A stretch of 64,000 nucleotides of DNA from JAEUKA01 sp035340095 (GCA_035340095.1 DAORGN010000002.1:4135-68134); one strand, 5' to 3'. Numbered from the stretch's first letter, positions 51,763 to 61,271 are shown. Translations and numbers: made by a program. The notes: generated by a model not told the origin, from the sequence alone.

Positions 51763-54700
51763 ATGGCAAGTAAGTGGGTTGGATCGCGAATCTTCTTGGG
51801 GGCTGTTTGTAGTGTGCTGGGCGCCTGCGGGATGCCGAGCGCAGAAAGTCCGACGGAGCCGCTTGTGCAACCGCAGAAGCCGATCGCCGTTTCGGTTCGC
51901 CCGCTTCACAACAAGCAGGGGGCACCGTCTTTGTCATCGGTCGCGACGGCCACGAAAGTGGTTTCCGATTCGCCCGAGCAAGTGGCTTGGGCGACGCTGC
52001 GCGGTATCAAGGACGGTCACAAGCTGTCCGGAGAAGCGGTCGAGAGTGCCAAGCTTCGCGAGGTGCACGACGCTGGCAACGGGCCGCTGATTGCGCGGTT
52101 TGAGCAAGAGGTAGACGGCCTGCCGGTGTTTTTGCAGAGCATGAACATCGCCATGGATCGCAACATGCAGCCGACGATGGCCAGTGGTCGGCTGGCGACC
52201 AAGCTGCGCAAGGTTGCCGAGCGCTTCCAGCTCGATGAGTCGGTCGCGGTGGAGTCGGCGCTGCGTGCGATGTCGGGCGAGCGCGGCTCGGCGGTATCGA
52301 TGGGGGCGGCGCAGGCGGCACCTGGTGGCTATCAGAATCGCCAGTTTGTCGCACAGCTGTCCGGATCGGGGGCCCAGGCGTCGGTCAGCTCGCGCAGTCG
52401 GAAAATCTACTTCCCGACCGACAAGGGGCTTGTGCCTTCGTACTACGTCGAGCTGGATGTCGCGCCGCTCGATTCGACCAGCAGCACGATGCGGGCGTTT
52501 GTCGTTTCATCTATCGACGGCAAGGTCCTGTTTGAAAAGAGCCTGACGGAAGACGTCGCGTACAGCTATCGCGTATATTCCGACGGTGCACCGGGTTACG
52601 TGCCGTGGGATGGCGCGCAGGGCAACGACTACACCCCGTATCCCAAGGCTGCGCCGGACGGCAGTGCTCCGGCGCTCGGGGTAAGTTCGCTCGTCACGCT
52701 CGAAAATGTGCCGTTCCGCCGCAACGATCCGTGGCTGCCACCGGGCGCTACGGAGCTGTCGGGCAACAATGGCTGGGCCTACGTGGATCAAATCGCCCCC
52801 GACGGTTATTCCGCAGGGGACTTGCTGGTCACACCGACAAGCGCTGGATCGTTTGACCGCACGTTTGACCTGAGCACGACGGCGCCGTCCGCCAACGACA
52901 CCGCCAAGCGCACCGTCGCGACCAACTTCTTTTATATCGTCAACTACCTGCACGACGTGACCTATGACGCCGGCTGGACCGAAGCGGCGGCCAATCCGCA
53001 GAAGTCGAACTTTGGCCGTGGCGGCGTCGAAGGCGACATGATCCGGCTTGAAGCGCAGGACAACAGCGGTCGCAACAACGCCAATGCCAGCACGCCTGCC
53101 GACGGTGGTATGCCGCGCATCCAGATGTATCTGTGGGATGCTTCCTCGACATCGCTGACGGTGACTGCGCCGGCTGGCGTCGCGGGTACGTATCAGAGCG
53201 GCGGCGCTTCGTTTGGGGCCAAGAGCTACAACATCACCAATTCGGTGATTCCTGCGACGGATGCGCCCGGCCCTGCTGGTTCCACGACGGATGGATGTGA
53301 TGCCATCACCAATCCGGCAGCGATTGCCGGCAAGATCGCACTTGTCGACCGTGGCAACTGCAACTTCAGCGTCAAGGCGGTCAATGTCCAAAACGCTGGC
53401 GCGGTGGGTCTCCTTATCGCGAACACCATGGCCGGAGCGACGGCGTTTGGCCCTGGCGGGACTGACCCGACGGTAACCATTGGCGTCCAAGGCATAAGCT
53501 ACGCCGACGGCGTGAAGCTGCGGACGGCGGCGATGTCCGGCACGGTCACGGCCAAGATGACGGCAAGCTACAACGAGCGCGACAGCTCGCTCGATGGCTC
53601 GATCGTCTCGCACGAGTGGGGCCACATCCTGTCGAACCGCCTGATTGGCAACGGATCGGGACTTGGCAACAACCAGGGCCGTAGCATGGGCGAAGGCTGG
53701 TCCGACTTTAACGCGATGCTGATGACCGTTCGTCCCGAAGACGCGGCGGTCGCGAGCAACAACAACTGGTCTGGCACGTATTCGACGGGCGCGCCATCGG
53801 TGTTTTCGCCGGGGAACAATGCTTTCTATGAAGGCATTCGTCGCTATCCGTACTCGACGGAAAAGACCAAGAACCCGCTGACGTTTAAGCACATTCAGGA
53901 AGGCGTGGCGCTGCCGGCCACCCCGGTTCCAACCTTTGGTGCAAGCGGCGTCGGCAATTCCGAAGTTCACAGCTCGGGCGAAGTTTGGGCAAATGCGCTG
54001 TGGGAATGCTACGCAGCGCTGCTTCGCGACAACACGCGGCTTTCGTTTTCGCAGGCCCAAGAGCGGATGCGCCGCTACCTTGTTGCGTCGCTGAAGCTGA
54101 CGCCGAACAACCCGACGTTTACCGAAGCCCGCGATGCGATGTTGTTCGCAGCGTTTTCGAGCGACCGCAAGGACTACGATCTGTTCGTCGATGCCTTTGC
54201 CAAGCGTGGCATGGGTTCGGGCGCAGTTTCGCCTGACTCTGCATCGACCGACCACGCAGGGGTTGTCGAAAGCTTCGCCACCGGCGCCGCGCTGTACATT
54301 GACAAAGACTCGCTTGCGGTCGACCAGTCGCTTATGGCGTGCGATACCGACGGCGTGCTCGACAACGGTGAGTCGGGCTACCTGAGCTTCCGCATCTACA
54401 ACACCGGCAGCAAAGACGTGCAAAACGGCACCGTCACGATCACGACGCCGACGGGTAGCTCGGTGACTGTCAATGGCCAGCCGACGGCCACGCTGAGCCT
54501 GCCGCCGATTCCGCCGTTTTCGTCGAATCTGGTCCAGGTCAAAGTCGCGATGGCCGGGGCGCAGAGCATCGTCCCGGTGCAGTTTGACATCGAGGCCAAA
54601 GCCGACAATCTGGTGGGTCCGTCGCCGATCACCGCGTCGTATATGGACATCGGCAACTACGACATGAAGGCGGCCTCATCGACGGTGGAAAAGTTCGCCG

Positions 54701-55698
54701 GTCGTCCGACGCTGTGGAAAGTAAGCAACGATGCAAACCTTGACACGTCGGAAGCATGGACGCCGGTGATAAACGCAAACGCTGGCTACATGCACGGACC
54801 GGATACCGGCGTGCCGGCGGATCATTATTTGGTGTCGCCAACGATAGATGTCGGCACTGGCAACTTTACGCTGTCGCTCAAGCATCGCTACAGCTTCGAG
54901 ACCGACACGACCGTCACGCCGCCCGATTACTACGACGGCGCTGTCGTCGAGTACAGCCTTGATGGCAAGACCTGGACGGACGCAAAGGATGTGCCGGGTG
55001 TCATCGTGATGGGCGGTTACACCGGAACGCTTGCGACGTATACCGGAAACCTCAATCCGCTCACCAATCGCAGTGCTTTTGCGGGGGCGACCGCAGGGTA
55101 TGCCACTGGCGCGTGGGTCACGAGCAGCTTCAATTTCGGAACGGCGCTGGCTGGCAAGAAGTTGACTCTGCGCTTCCGCATCGGCAGTGACAACGCTTCG
55201 GGTGACGAAGGCTGGGACATCGACGAAGTGGCGGTGACGGGAGCCAATGCGCCGCCGTTCCAAAGCCAAGTCCTGCAGAGCGCTGCGGCGGTCTGCAAGG
55301 CCAAGCCGGTGTTTTCCATCACGCAAGCTGACCTAAAGAGCATCCCGACCGGCTTCCAAGTCCGGCTCGACCCGACGATCGCCAACGCGCCGGGCGCAAT
55401 CAGTTGGACCTGGACGCAGCTCGATGGCACCCCGGTGCAGCTCGGAAACTCGGATACGCCGAATGTGACGTTTACCGCGCCAGATTCGGGGACGGTGATT
55501 CGCCTCAAGTGGGCGGCGGTTTCGGCGGGCGTGACGCTTGAAGGCACGGTCGCCATCGAGGTCGTCAAAGCCGGTGATTCTTCATCGGGCACCGCTGCGA
55601 CGGGCTGCCAGATGGGTGGTCAAGCTGCGCCTTCGCTGTGGTCTGGACTGGTCGCGTCGGCGCTTCTTCTGCTCGGTCGCCGTCGTCGCAAGAGCTAA
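51763..55698 (+). CDS. Secreted M36 (fungalysin-type) metalloprotease with PA insert, PKD-like end and MYXO-CTERM tail
   Basis: 1311 aa. The AAGGA site is 7 nt before the ATG. The lipobox-like LGAC (Cys22) follows a signal peptide. A propeptide (FTP-like, about 60-250) precedes the M36 catalytic domain with HEWGH at 617-621 and Glu in SMGEGWSDFN; a PA domain (about 490-590, ALVDRGNCNFSVKAVNVQ) is inserted before the zinc site. Beta-sandwich domains follow, and the end is GCQMGG...(hydrophobic)...RRRRKS, a MYXO-CTERM signal (Cys1282). Zinc endopeptidase, probably secreted for predation or nutrition, then anchored. Confidence 0.92.
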   Translation: MASKWVGSRIFLGAVCSVLGACGMPSAESPTEPLVQPQKPIAVSVRPLHNKQGAPSLSSVATATKVVSDSPEQVAWATLRGIKDGHKLSGEAVESAKLREVHDAGNGPLIARFEQEVDGLPVFLQSMNIAMDRNMQPTMASGRLATKLRKVAERFQLDESVAVESALRAMSGERGSAVSMGAAQAAPGGYQNRQFVAQLSGSGAQASVSSRSRKIYFPTDKGLVPSYYVELDVAPLDSTSSTMRAFVVSSIDGKVLFEKSLTEDVAYSYRVYSDGAPGYVPWDGAQGNDYTPYPKAAPDGSAPALGVSSLVTLENVPFRRNDPWLPPGATELSGNNGWAYVDQIAPDGYSAGDLLVTPTSAGSFDRTFDLSTTAPSANDTAKRTVATNFFYIVNYLHDVTYDAGWTEAAANPQKSNFGRGGVEGDMIRLEAQDNSGRNNANASTPADGGMPRIQMYLWDASSTSLTVTAPAGVAGTYQSGGASFGAKSYNITNSVIPATDAPGPAGSTTDGCDAITNPAAIAGKIALVDRGNCNFSVKAVNVQNAGAVGLLIANTMAGATAFGPGGTDPTVTIGVQGISYADGVKLRTAAMSGTVTAKMTASYNERDSSLDGSIVSHEWGHILSNRLIGNGSGLGNNQGRSMGEGWSDFNAMLMTVRPEDAAVASNNNWSGTYSTGAPSVFSPGNNAFYEGIRRYPYSTEKTKNPLTFKHIQEGVALPATPVPTFGASGVGNSEVHSSGEVWANALWECYAALLRDNTRLSFSQAQERMRRYLVASLKLTPNNPTFTEARDAMLFAAFSSDRKDYDLFVDAFAKRGMGSGAVSPDSASTDHAGVVESFATGAALYIDKDSLAVDQSLMACDTDGVLDNGESGYLSFRIYNTGSKDVQNGTVTITTPTGSSVTVNGQPTATLSLPPIPPFSSNLVQVKVAMAGAQSIVPVQFDIEAKADNLVGPSPITASYMDIGNYDMKAASSTVEKFAGRPTLWKVSNDANLDTSEAWTPVINANAGYMHGPDTGVPADHYLVSPTIDVGTGNFTLSLKHRYSFETDTTVTPPDYYDGAVVEYSLDGKTWTDAKDVPGVIVMGGYTGTLATYTGNLNPLTNRSAFAGATAGYATGAWVTSSFNFGTALAGKKLTLRFRIGSDNASGDEGWDIDEVAVTGANAPPFQSQVLQSAAAVCKAKPVFSITQADLKSIPTGFQVRLDPTIANAPGAISWTWTQLDGTPVQLGNSDTPNVTFTAPDSGTVIRLKWAAVSAGVTLEGTVAIEVVKAGDSSSGTAATGCQMGGQAAPSLWSGLVASALLLLGRRRRKS

Positions 55699-55725
55699 TC
55701 CCGCCCCTTCTCTGCGGCGGCCTCG

Positions 55726-56112
55726 TTATTCGACGACGATGGCGCCGCGGAGCATGTTCATTCCGCACGTAAACGTCACCTCGCCCTTCTCTTGTGGAAG
55801 ATGAAGGGCGATTTCCGTCGGTTTTTCCTCCGTCAGCGTCTTTTTGATGTTCTGCGAAGGCAACACCACTTCACGCCCGCACTCGCCAGCGCTTTTGTCG
55901 TAGCGGAAGCTCAGCGTCAGATCCTCACCGGGGCGTCCCATGATGCGCGGCGGCGTAAATCCTTGGTTGCTCACCGTCACTTCGATGCGGCGCGGTCCAC
56001 CGCTTGCGGGTGGTGGTGGCTCTGATTTGCGGCATCCACCGCCGAAAATGCCTGTCGTTAGCAACGTCACAAGCAGCGCTGCCTGTTGCACGCTTCGCAC
56101 AAGGGTCTTCAT
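55726..56112 (-). CDS. Cupredoxin-domain lipoprotein
   Basis: 128-aa exported protein from ATG 56112. The signal ends IFGGGC, a lipobox-like site, followed by a Pro-rich spacer and a small cupredoxin-type beta barrel (about 45-128) with ECGREVVLPS and FTCGMNMLRG, the spacing used by copper-binding cupredoxin_1 domains (Cys and Met ligands). It likely binds copper in the periplasm or on the outer membrane. Convergent with the protease gene; the stops are 27 nt apart. Confidence 0.82.
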   Translation of the reverse strand: MKTLVRSVQQAALLVTLLTTGIFGGGCRKSEPPPPASGGPRRIEVTVSNQGFTPPRIMGRPGEDLTLSFRYDKSAGECGREVVLPSQNIKKTLTEEKPTEIALHLPQEKGEVTFTCGMNMLRGAIVVE

Positions 56113-56291
56113 AACCACCCACTTTAGTCAGAAGCCGGCCAATCCCAAATTTTCCACCCAGACGGGCCGGACACAGGCTCGCAGTTGCACTTGCAAAATC
56201 GCGCGGCGGCGGGGTAACACTGCCTGCTTCATCGCTTGGACGCTCGCTCGTCGGCGATGGCTTAGCGAAAAGCTTAGAAGGAGAACCCAAC

Positions 56292-56753
56292 GTGACCTTG
56301 CAAACCCTGCCCGACATCCTGACCGAAGCCAGCCGCCGCAAGTCCGTGATCGCTGACTGTGTGCTGCTCATCGAGGAAGAAGTGGCCAAAAAGGGCGGCC
56401 TTACGGGAATCGCCATCAAGGGGGCGTTCGCCATCGTCAAAGCTGTCAAGCCGGGCTTCTTGGCCGAAGCGGTGGATCACATGCTCGACGACTTCGCGGC
56501 GCGGCTCGATCCGTTTTATCAGTCACAAAAGCAAGCCGCGGGACGTTCCCTGCCGAGTCACTTTGCCGAAAACAGCGGACCGATTGCCGAAGCGCTGCTT
56601 GGCATCACCGATCAGCGGGCGCAGCGGGCGCAAAACCAGACGCTCAAGAAGACGTATGAAAAGCTGCGTCCGACGGCAAAGAAACACGTAGAAGAAGCAG
56701 TCCCCGGCATTGGCCGTCTGGTCGAAAAATACGCTGCCAAGGTGGCCGCCTGA
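56292..56753 (+). CDS. Small helical conserved-type hypothetical protein
   Basis: 153 aa starting at GTG 56292, with AAGGAG 8 nt upstream. All-helical, with GGLTGIAIKGAFAIVKAVKPG as its most distinctive segment and a basic C-terminal helix. It resembles an uncharacterised family (DUF6918-like, by recollection only) and has no catalytic motif. The downstream methyltransferase overlaps its stop codon, so the two are translationally coupled. Confidence 0.72.
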   Translation: MTLQTLPDILTEASRRKSVIADCVLLIEEEVAKKGGLTGIAIKGAFAIVKAVKPGFLAEAVDHMLDDFAARLDPFYQSQKQAAGRSLPSHFAENSGPIAEALLGITDQRAQRAQNQTLKKTYEKLRPTAKKHVEEAVPGIGRLVEKYAAKVAA

Positions 56754-57481
56754 GTCTTCTCGCAAAGCTTCGCCATCTGGCGAGTCGCCTGGCCTTTACG
56801 CTTGGGGCTCGCTTCTATGCATGGCAGACCTGGCACGAGGTCTGGCGTCAGCACTGCGGCAGTCTGGCAGCCCACTTTCCTCCGCCACTTCCATCGGGAC
56901 GGCTCTCTGTGCTCGACCTGGGGATTGGTCCGGGGGTTTCGGGCATTGGCATCTTGCAGCGGCGTCCGGATTTGTGGCTTGTCGGGCTCGACTTTTCGGC
57001 GGACATGCTCGACCTGGCGCGGCACTACCTGCGGATTTCAAACCATGGATTTCCGCTGGTCCATGGCGATGTCACGCACCTGCCGTTTGCTGACGAGTGC
57101 TTCGATGTCATCACCCATCACAGCTTCCTGTACCTGTTGGGCAACCGCGACGCTGGGCTAAAAGAAATGGCCCGCGTGCTAAAGCCCGGCGGCTGCTACG
57201 TGATGCTGGAACCGAATCGGCGCGGCAGCGTGCTAGCGGTACCCAAGTTAGGTGGGCCGTTCCGCTTTCGGCTGTCGATGCTGTTGTGGCGGATTGTTTC
57301 GACGGGCTTTGGCCAGTTTTTGCGCGAAGAACTTGCCGCGCTGCTCGAAACGCACGGCTTTGTCTGTGAACGTTTCGAAGACACCTTGGGCGGCATGGGC
57401 TTCATCGTCGTGGCGAAAAAGCCGCTGTCTTCTGCGCCGCCTTCCTCTTTCCCCAAACCAACCGATTTGCAAGGAGCCTAA
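56750..57481 (+). CDS. UbiE-like methyltransferase, apparent CTG start
   Basis: 243 aa if started at CTG 56750. No ATG, GTG or TTG is found in frame between the upstream coding region and a GTG at 56909 that falls inside motif I (VLDLGIGPG), so the usual starts would destroy the SAM site. The CTG overlaps the previous stop as CTGA, with AAGGTGG five bases before it. Downstream are LVGLDFSADMLDLA, HGDVTHLPFADECFDVI and LKPGGCYVMLEP, class I methyltransferase motifs. hemB starts 2 nt after the stop. Confidence 0.75.
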   Translation: MSLLAKLRHLASRLAFTLGARFYAWQTWHEVWRQHCGSLAAHFPPPLPSGRLSVLDLGIGPGVSGIGILQRRPDLWLVGLDFSADMLDLARHYLRISNHGFPLVHGDVTHLPFADECFDVITHHSFLYLLGNRDAGLKEMARVLKPGGCYVMLEPNRRGSVLAVPKLGGPFRFRLSMLLWRIVSTGFGQFLREELAALLETHGFVCERFEDTLGGMGFIVVAKKPLSSAPPSSFPKPTDLQGA

Positions 57482-57482
57482 G

Positions 57483-58478
57483 ATGCAGTTTCCTGAATAC
57501 CGACCGCGCAGGATGCGCCGAAGCGATGGCCTGCGCCGCATGATTCGCGAAACCCGTCTGTCGGTCGACAACCTCGTGTATCCGATCTTTGTCTGTCCTG
57601 GTCGGGATACCCGTCGTCCGATTTCGTCCATGCCGGGACAAGCGCAGGTGTCGGTCGACCAGGCCGTCATCGAAGCAAAAGAGTGCTTCGATCTCGGAAT
57701 TCCGTCCGTGATCCTGTTTGGCGTTCCCGACGATGCCAAAAAAGATCGCGTCGGCAGTGATGCCTGGAACGGTGACGGACTGGTCCAGCAGGCGTGTCGT
57801 GCGATAAAGCGTGCTTGCCCCGAACTGGTCGTCATCCTTGATTCGTGCTTTGACGAGTACACGACCCACGGGCACTGCGGCGTCGTGATGCCTGAAGCGG
57901 GCTGGCCGGATGTCGACAATGACGCGACGCTCGAAAACCTCGGGCGGGTGGTGGTGTCTCAGGCCAAGGCCGGCGCTGACATGGTGGCGCCGTCGGGCAT
58001 GATGGATGGCTTTGTGACTGCCAGTCGTGAAGCGCTCGACGAAGCGGGCTACTCACACGTTGGCATCATGGCCTATTCCGCCAAGTACGCGAGCTGCTTT
58101 TATGGCCCGTTCCGTCAGGCCGCCGGCACTGCCAGTGGCTTTGGGCACCGCAAGAGCTACCAGATGGACCCGGCAAACAGCAACGAAGCGATTCGCGAAG
58201 CGGGTCTTGATGAAGGCGAAGGCGCCGACGTGCTGATGGTCAAGCCGGCGCTTGCGTACCTGGATGTAATTGCAAAGCTCAAAGCGGAATACGACCTGCC
58301 GATTGCCGCCTACAACGTCTCGGGTGAATACGCGATGCTGAAGGCTGCCGTGGAAAAGGGTCTGCTCGGCGAGGAGCAAGCCGTCCTTGAAGTGCTGACT
58401 TCGATAAAGCGTGCCGGCGCTGACATCATCTTGTCCTATCACGCCAAAGACGCCGCCCGCTGGCTCGCCAAAAAGTAG
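57483..58478 (+). CDS. hemB: Porphobilinogen synthase (ALA dehydratase) with hybrid metal site
   Basis: Condenses two 5-aminolevulinate molecules to porphobilinogen in haem synthesis. 331 aa from ATG 57483 (AAGGAG 6 nt upstream). Schiff-base lysines are K201 (MAYSAKYASCFYGPFR) and K254 (MVKPALAYLD). The metal segment reads DSCFDEYTTHGHCG (120-133): Cys122, Asp124, Cys132, so the middle Cys of the zinc form is replaced by Asp. It follows the methyltransferase by 1-2 nt and could be co-transcribed with it. Confidence 0.96.
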   Translation: MQFPEYRPRRMRRSDGLRRMIRETRLSVDNLVYPIFVCPGRDTRRPISSMPGQAQVSVDQAVIEAKECFDLGIPSVILFGVPDDAKKDRVGSDAWNGDGLVQQACRAIKRACPELVVILDSCFDEYTTHGHCGVVMPEAGWPDVDNDATLENLGRVVVSQAKAGADMVAPSGMMDGFVTASREALDEAGYSHVGIMAYSAKYASCFYGPFRQAAGTASGFGHRKSYQMDPANSNEAIREAGLDEGEGADVLMVKPALAYLDVIAKLKAEYDLPIAAYNVSGEYAMLKAAVEKGLLGEEQAVLEVLTSIKRAGADIILSYHAKDAARWLAKK

Positions 58479-58564
58479 CGCTTGCGCTTAAACCCGATCC
58501 ACTGCGCCGGCAAAACCGCTACGATCACAAACCACACGATGCTTGGTGACTCTCGGGAGGACGT

Positions 58565-59584
58565 ATGAAGACTCGGACGTATCGTTGGCTGCGCGGGCTT
58601 ACGGCGGCAGCGCTTTTGTGGGGTGGTTCCGGCTGTCTGAAGCTGACGCTTTACAATGCGTCGGTGATGAAGCCAAGCCAGGTCGCCGTCTACTTTTCGG
58701 TGACGGACTCGGGCGGCAATCCGGTCGCCAATTTGACCGCCGACAAGTTCCGCATCTACGAAGACAACGGCCTGGTGTCGGTCTACGAATCAAAGCAGAC
58801 GATCCTAAACCCCGAAGTCGCTGCGGTTCACTACACCCTGCTGCTCGTCGACCTTTCGGGTTCTATCACCCAGTCCGGCGCGATGGAACAGCTCAAGCCG
58901 GCGGTGCAGAGCTTTGCCGATCGTGTCGGTAGCCTGCAAAAAGTTGCCATCTACGGCTTCGACGGCAGCAAGGAAATCTTCCCGATCATCGGCTTTACCG
59001 ATGGTGAAGGCGGTGTCCGTGCCGCGGCAGAGCGTCTGGCTTCGTTCAAGGGCCGCGATCCATCGACCAACCTAAACGGCGCCGTCATCGAAGGGCTCAA
59101 GGTACTCGACAAGAGCCTCGAACATGCCTCGACGCCGCTGAAGTTTGGATCGCTTGTGGTGTTTACCGATGGCACCGACCGCGCAAAACGTGTGCTGCGG
59201 CCCGATCTGGACAAGTCGCTCGACGAAGCACAGCAGAAAGACACCGCGCTGTACGTCATCGGCGTTGGCAAAGAAATCGACAGTGGCGAGCTACGGAACA
59301 TCGGTCGCACCGCATCGTTTCTGAGCACCGATCCTGCCGCGCTTGCCAAAGCGTTTGACTCGATCGCGAGCCGCGTCGAAGCCTACACCAAGAGCTTTTA
59401 CCTTCTGTCGTACTGCTCACCGGCCCGCGCGCAAGAACACGACCTGAAAGTCGAATCGGGCGGCGGCCTTTCCAAAGGCAGCTTGAGCTACCACTTCGAC
59501 GCCGCCGGCTTCGGCCCCAACTGCGACTCGAACCGCATGCCGAAGTTTGACATCCACCGCCCCATCCTCAAGTCCAAAAAGTAA
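58565..59584 (+). CDS. VWA-domain lipoprotein
   Basis: 339 aa from ATG 58565 (GGGAGG 4 nt upstream). A signal peptide ends GGSGC (Cys24), probably lipidated. Residues about 88-285 form a von Willebrand factor A domain with MIDAS motif DLSGS (96-100) and VVFTDGTDRA, preceded by a short beta domain. VWA proteins of this type mediate divalent-cation-dependent protein binding at the envelope. Alone between hemB and the transglutaminase-like gene; partner unknown. Confidence 0.85.
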   Translation: MKTRTYRWLRGLTAAALLWGGSGCLKLTLYNASVMKPSQVAVYFSVTDSGGNPVANLTADKFRIYEDNGLVSVYESKQTILNPEVAAVHYTLLLVDLSGSITQSGAMEQLKPAVQSFADRVGSLQKVAIYGFDGSKEIFPIIGFTDGEGGVRAAAERLASFKGRDPSTNLNGAVIEGLKVLDKSLEHASTPLKFGSLVVFTDGTDRAKRVLRPDLDKSLDEAQQKDTALYVIGVGKEIDSGELRNIGRTASFLSTDPAALAKAFDSIASRVEAYTKSFYLLSYCSPARAQEHDLKVESGGGLSKGSLSYHFDAAGFGPNCDSNRMPKFDIHRPILKSKK

Positions 59585-59801
59585 CAACAGACCGGGCAGC
59601 GGCTGCTCTTCCTTTGCGTCGTTCTCTGCGACGCGCAAGCCCGCTGTGCCGAATCTACGTTGTTACTTTTTCTTCCCATTTCTGACATAAGCTGGCTCAT
59701 CCGTTTGATTTTTTACCGATCGGAACTTCTGCGCCGCGTTCGTTTTGTCGCACCGATCGAACTGAGTCCGCTTTCCCAACCAAAACCCGAGGAGAAATAC
59801 G

Positions 59802-61271
59802 ATGAAGATGACACTTGGCACATCGCTTGGACTTGTGGCGGTAGCCTTCGCAGCGGCTTGTGGTGAGCCCGAGCCGAGCGACAGCTTGGACCCGGTGCTA
59901 AAAGGTGAGATCGAAGACGCGCTGGCCCGCTTTGATGCGGACCCGCGTTCGTTTATGAATGCGCTGCCGCAAAAAGTGGGCGCACCAAGTCCGGCGTTCT
60001 CTCCATCGGTGGTAAAGAGCCTGGACTACATCTCGGCGAAGAATGCGCGGCGTCAAGACGGACCCGCCGATGCACCGGGCTCCAATGATCAGGCCAAAAA
60101 CCTGGTCGACAACTTGCAACTGACAAACCTTGCCGACATGCACAGCATCCGTTCGGCATCGCTTCCCGAGTCGGCCTGGTCGAGCGACTACTGGGCGATT
60201 TACGCCGGTGTGATCGCGAAGCGTTACACCGACCCGAACTTTCCATCGAGCGAAGACTGGAAAGTCCTGACCGACTACGTGAGAAGCAAGCAGCCGTCGA
60301 ATCCCGACGATCTGTCGCCCGCGGAAAAGTACGACTTGCTGGTGGGTGACACGAGCAAGACGATGACCAAGCACAACCTGGACGAAGGCCAGTACTACTA
60401 CTCAAGCTATGGCAAGGTCGAAACCTGGATGGGCATTTGCCATGGCTGGGCACCGGCGTCGTTTATGATCCAGCGCCCGACCAAGGCGATCGAAGTCCTG
60501 GCGGCTGACGGCAAGACCAAGATCAAGTTCTATCCGTCCGATGTCAAAGCACTGGCGAGCCTTCTGTGGGCCAACGCCAGCCCCACGACCAAGTTCATCG
60601 GCGGTCGCTGCAATGTCAAAAACCCGGCGACCGATGCAAATGGCCGCATCAAGGATCAGGCCTGCCGCGACACCAACGCCGGCACCTGGCACTTGGCGGT
60701 CGTAAACCAGATTGGCAAGTCGCAGCGCTCGATGGTCATCGACGCCACCTACGACTACGAAGTCTGGAACCAGCCGATGTATAGCTATTCCTACTCGTAC
60801 TTTAATCCGCAGACCAACAAGGCGTACTCGACGCTAAGCTACGCCAAGGTCGCGGTGGCCGATTACACCACCGACAAGTTCAAGTCCTATCGCGCGCCTG
60901 GCACGACGCACATTGTCGGTGTGTCGATGGATGTTCGCTGGACCGTCGAAACGTATCCGTCGCACTCGACGACTGACAGCGCGTCACGCGATGCGATCTC
61001 GGGCGCCCGCTACCTGTACACGCTAGAGTTGGATTCGACCGGCAAGATCATCGGCGGTGAATGGCACCAGAACGCGCACCCCGACTTCTTGTGGCTGGCG
61101 CCTCCGGGCACCCGCGCGGTCGCCACGGGCGAACCGACCGGAACGCAGCCTGTGTGGGATGGTAAGACCGCGATTCCTTCGACGTGGCAGACGGCGGCTC
61201 GCACGGCCAGCTCAAATGGCATGCCGCTCGCGAACGTCGTGGAATCCCTCGTCCGTCTGTCCCGCCTGTAG
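59802..61271 (+). CDS. Transglutaminase-elicitor-like lipoprotein with Pep-13-type motif
   Basis: 489 aa from ATG 59802 (GAGGAG upstream), signal peptide ending AAAC (Cys20). A papain-like transglutaminase core is suggested by GICHGWAPA (Cys213), NAGTWHLAVVNQIG (His297) and VIDATYDYEVWNQP (Asp314), which would supply the Cys-His-Asp triad. The VWNQP (321-325) is the core of the Pep-13 peptide of oomycete GP42 transglutaminase, so the family is likely TGase_elicitor (PF16683). It would crosslink protein Gln and Lys outside the cell. Family assignment rests on these motifs, read without a search. Confidence 0.75.
   Translation: MKMTLGTSLGLVAVAFAAACGEPEPSDSLDPVLKGEIEDALARFDADPRSFMNALPQKVGAPSPAFSPSVVKSLDYISAKNARRQDGPADAPGSNDQAKNLVDNLQLTNLADMHSIRSASLPESAWSSDYWAIYAGVIAKRYTDPNFPSSEDWKVLTDYVRSKQPSNPDDLSPAEKYDLLVGDTSKTMTKHNLDEGQYYYSSYGKVETWMGICHGWAPASFMIQRPTKAIEVLAADGKTKIKFYPSDVKALASLLWANASPTTKFIGGRCNVKNPATDANGRIKDQACRDTNAGTWHLAVVNQIGKSQRSMVIDATYDYEVWNQPMYSYSYSYFNPQTNKAYSTLSYAKVAVADYTTDKFKSYRAPGTTHIVGVSMDVRWTVETYPSHSTTDSASRDAISGARYLYTLELDSTGKIIGGEWHQNAHPDFLWLAPPGTRAVATGEPTGTQPVWDGKTAIPSTWQTAARTASSNGMPLANVVESLVRLSRL

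Noticed and set aside
52507..54423. Long minus-strand open frame opposite the M36 protease
   Set aside because: A shadow of high-GC codon bias; the plus strand has a full family signature and no signal on the other strand.
56909..57481. Methyltransferase starting at GTG 56909
   Set aside because: That start removes the residues before SAM motif I and begins inside it; 53 further in-frame coding-like residues lie upstream.
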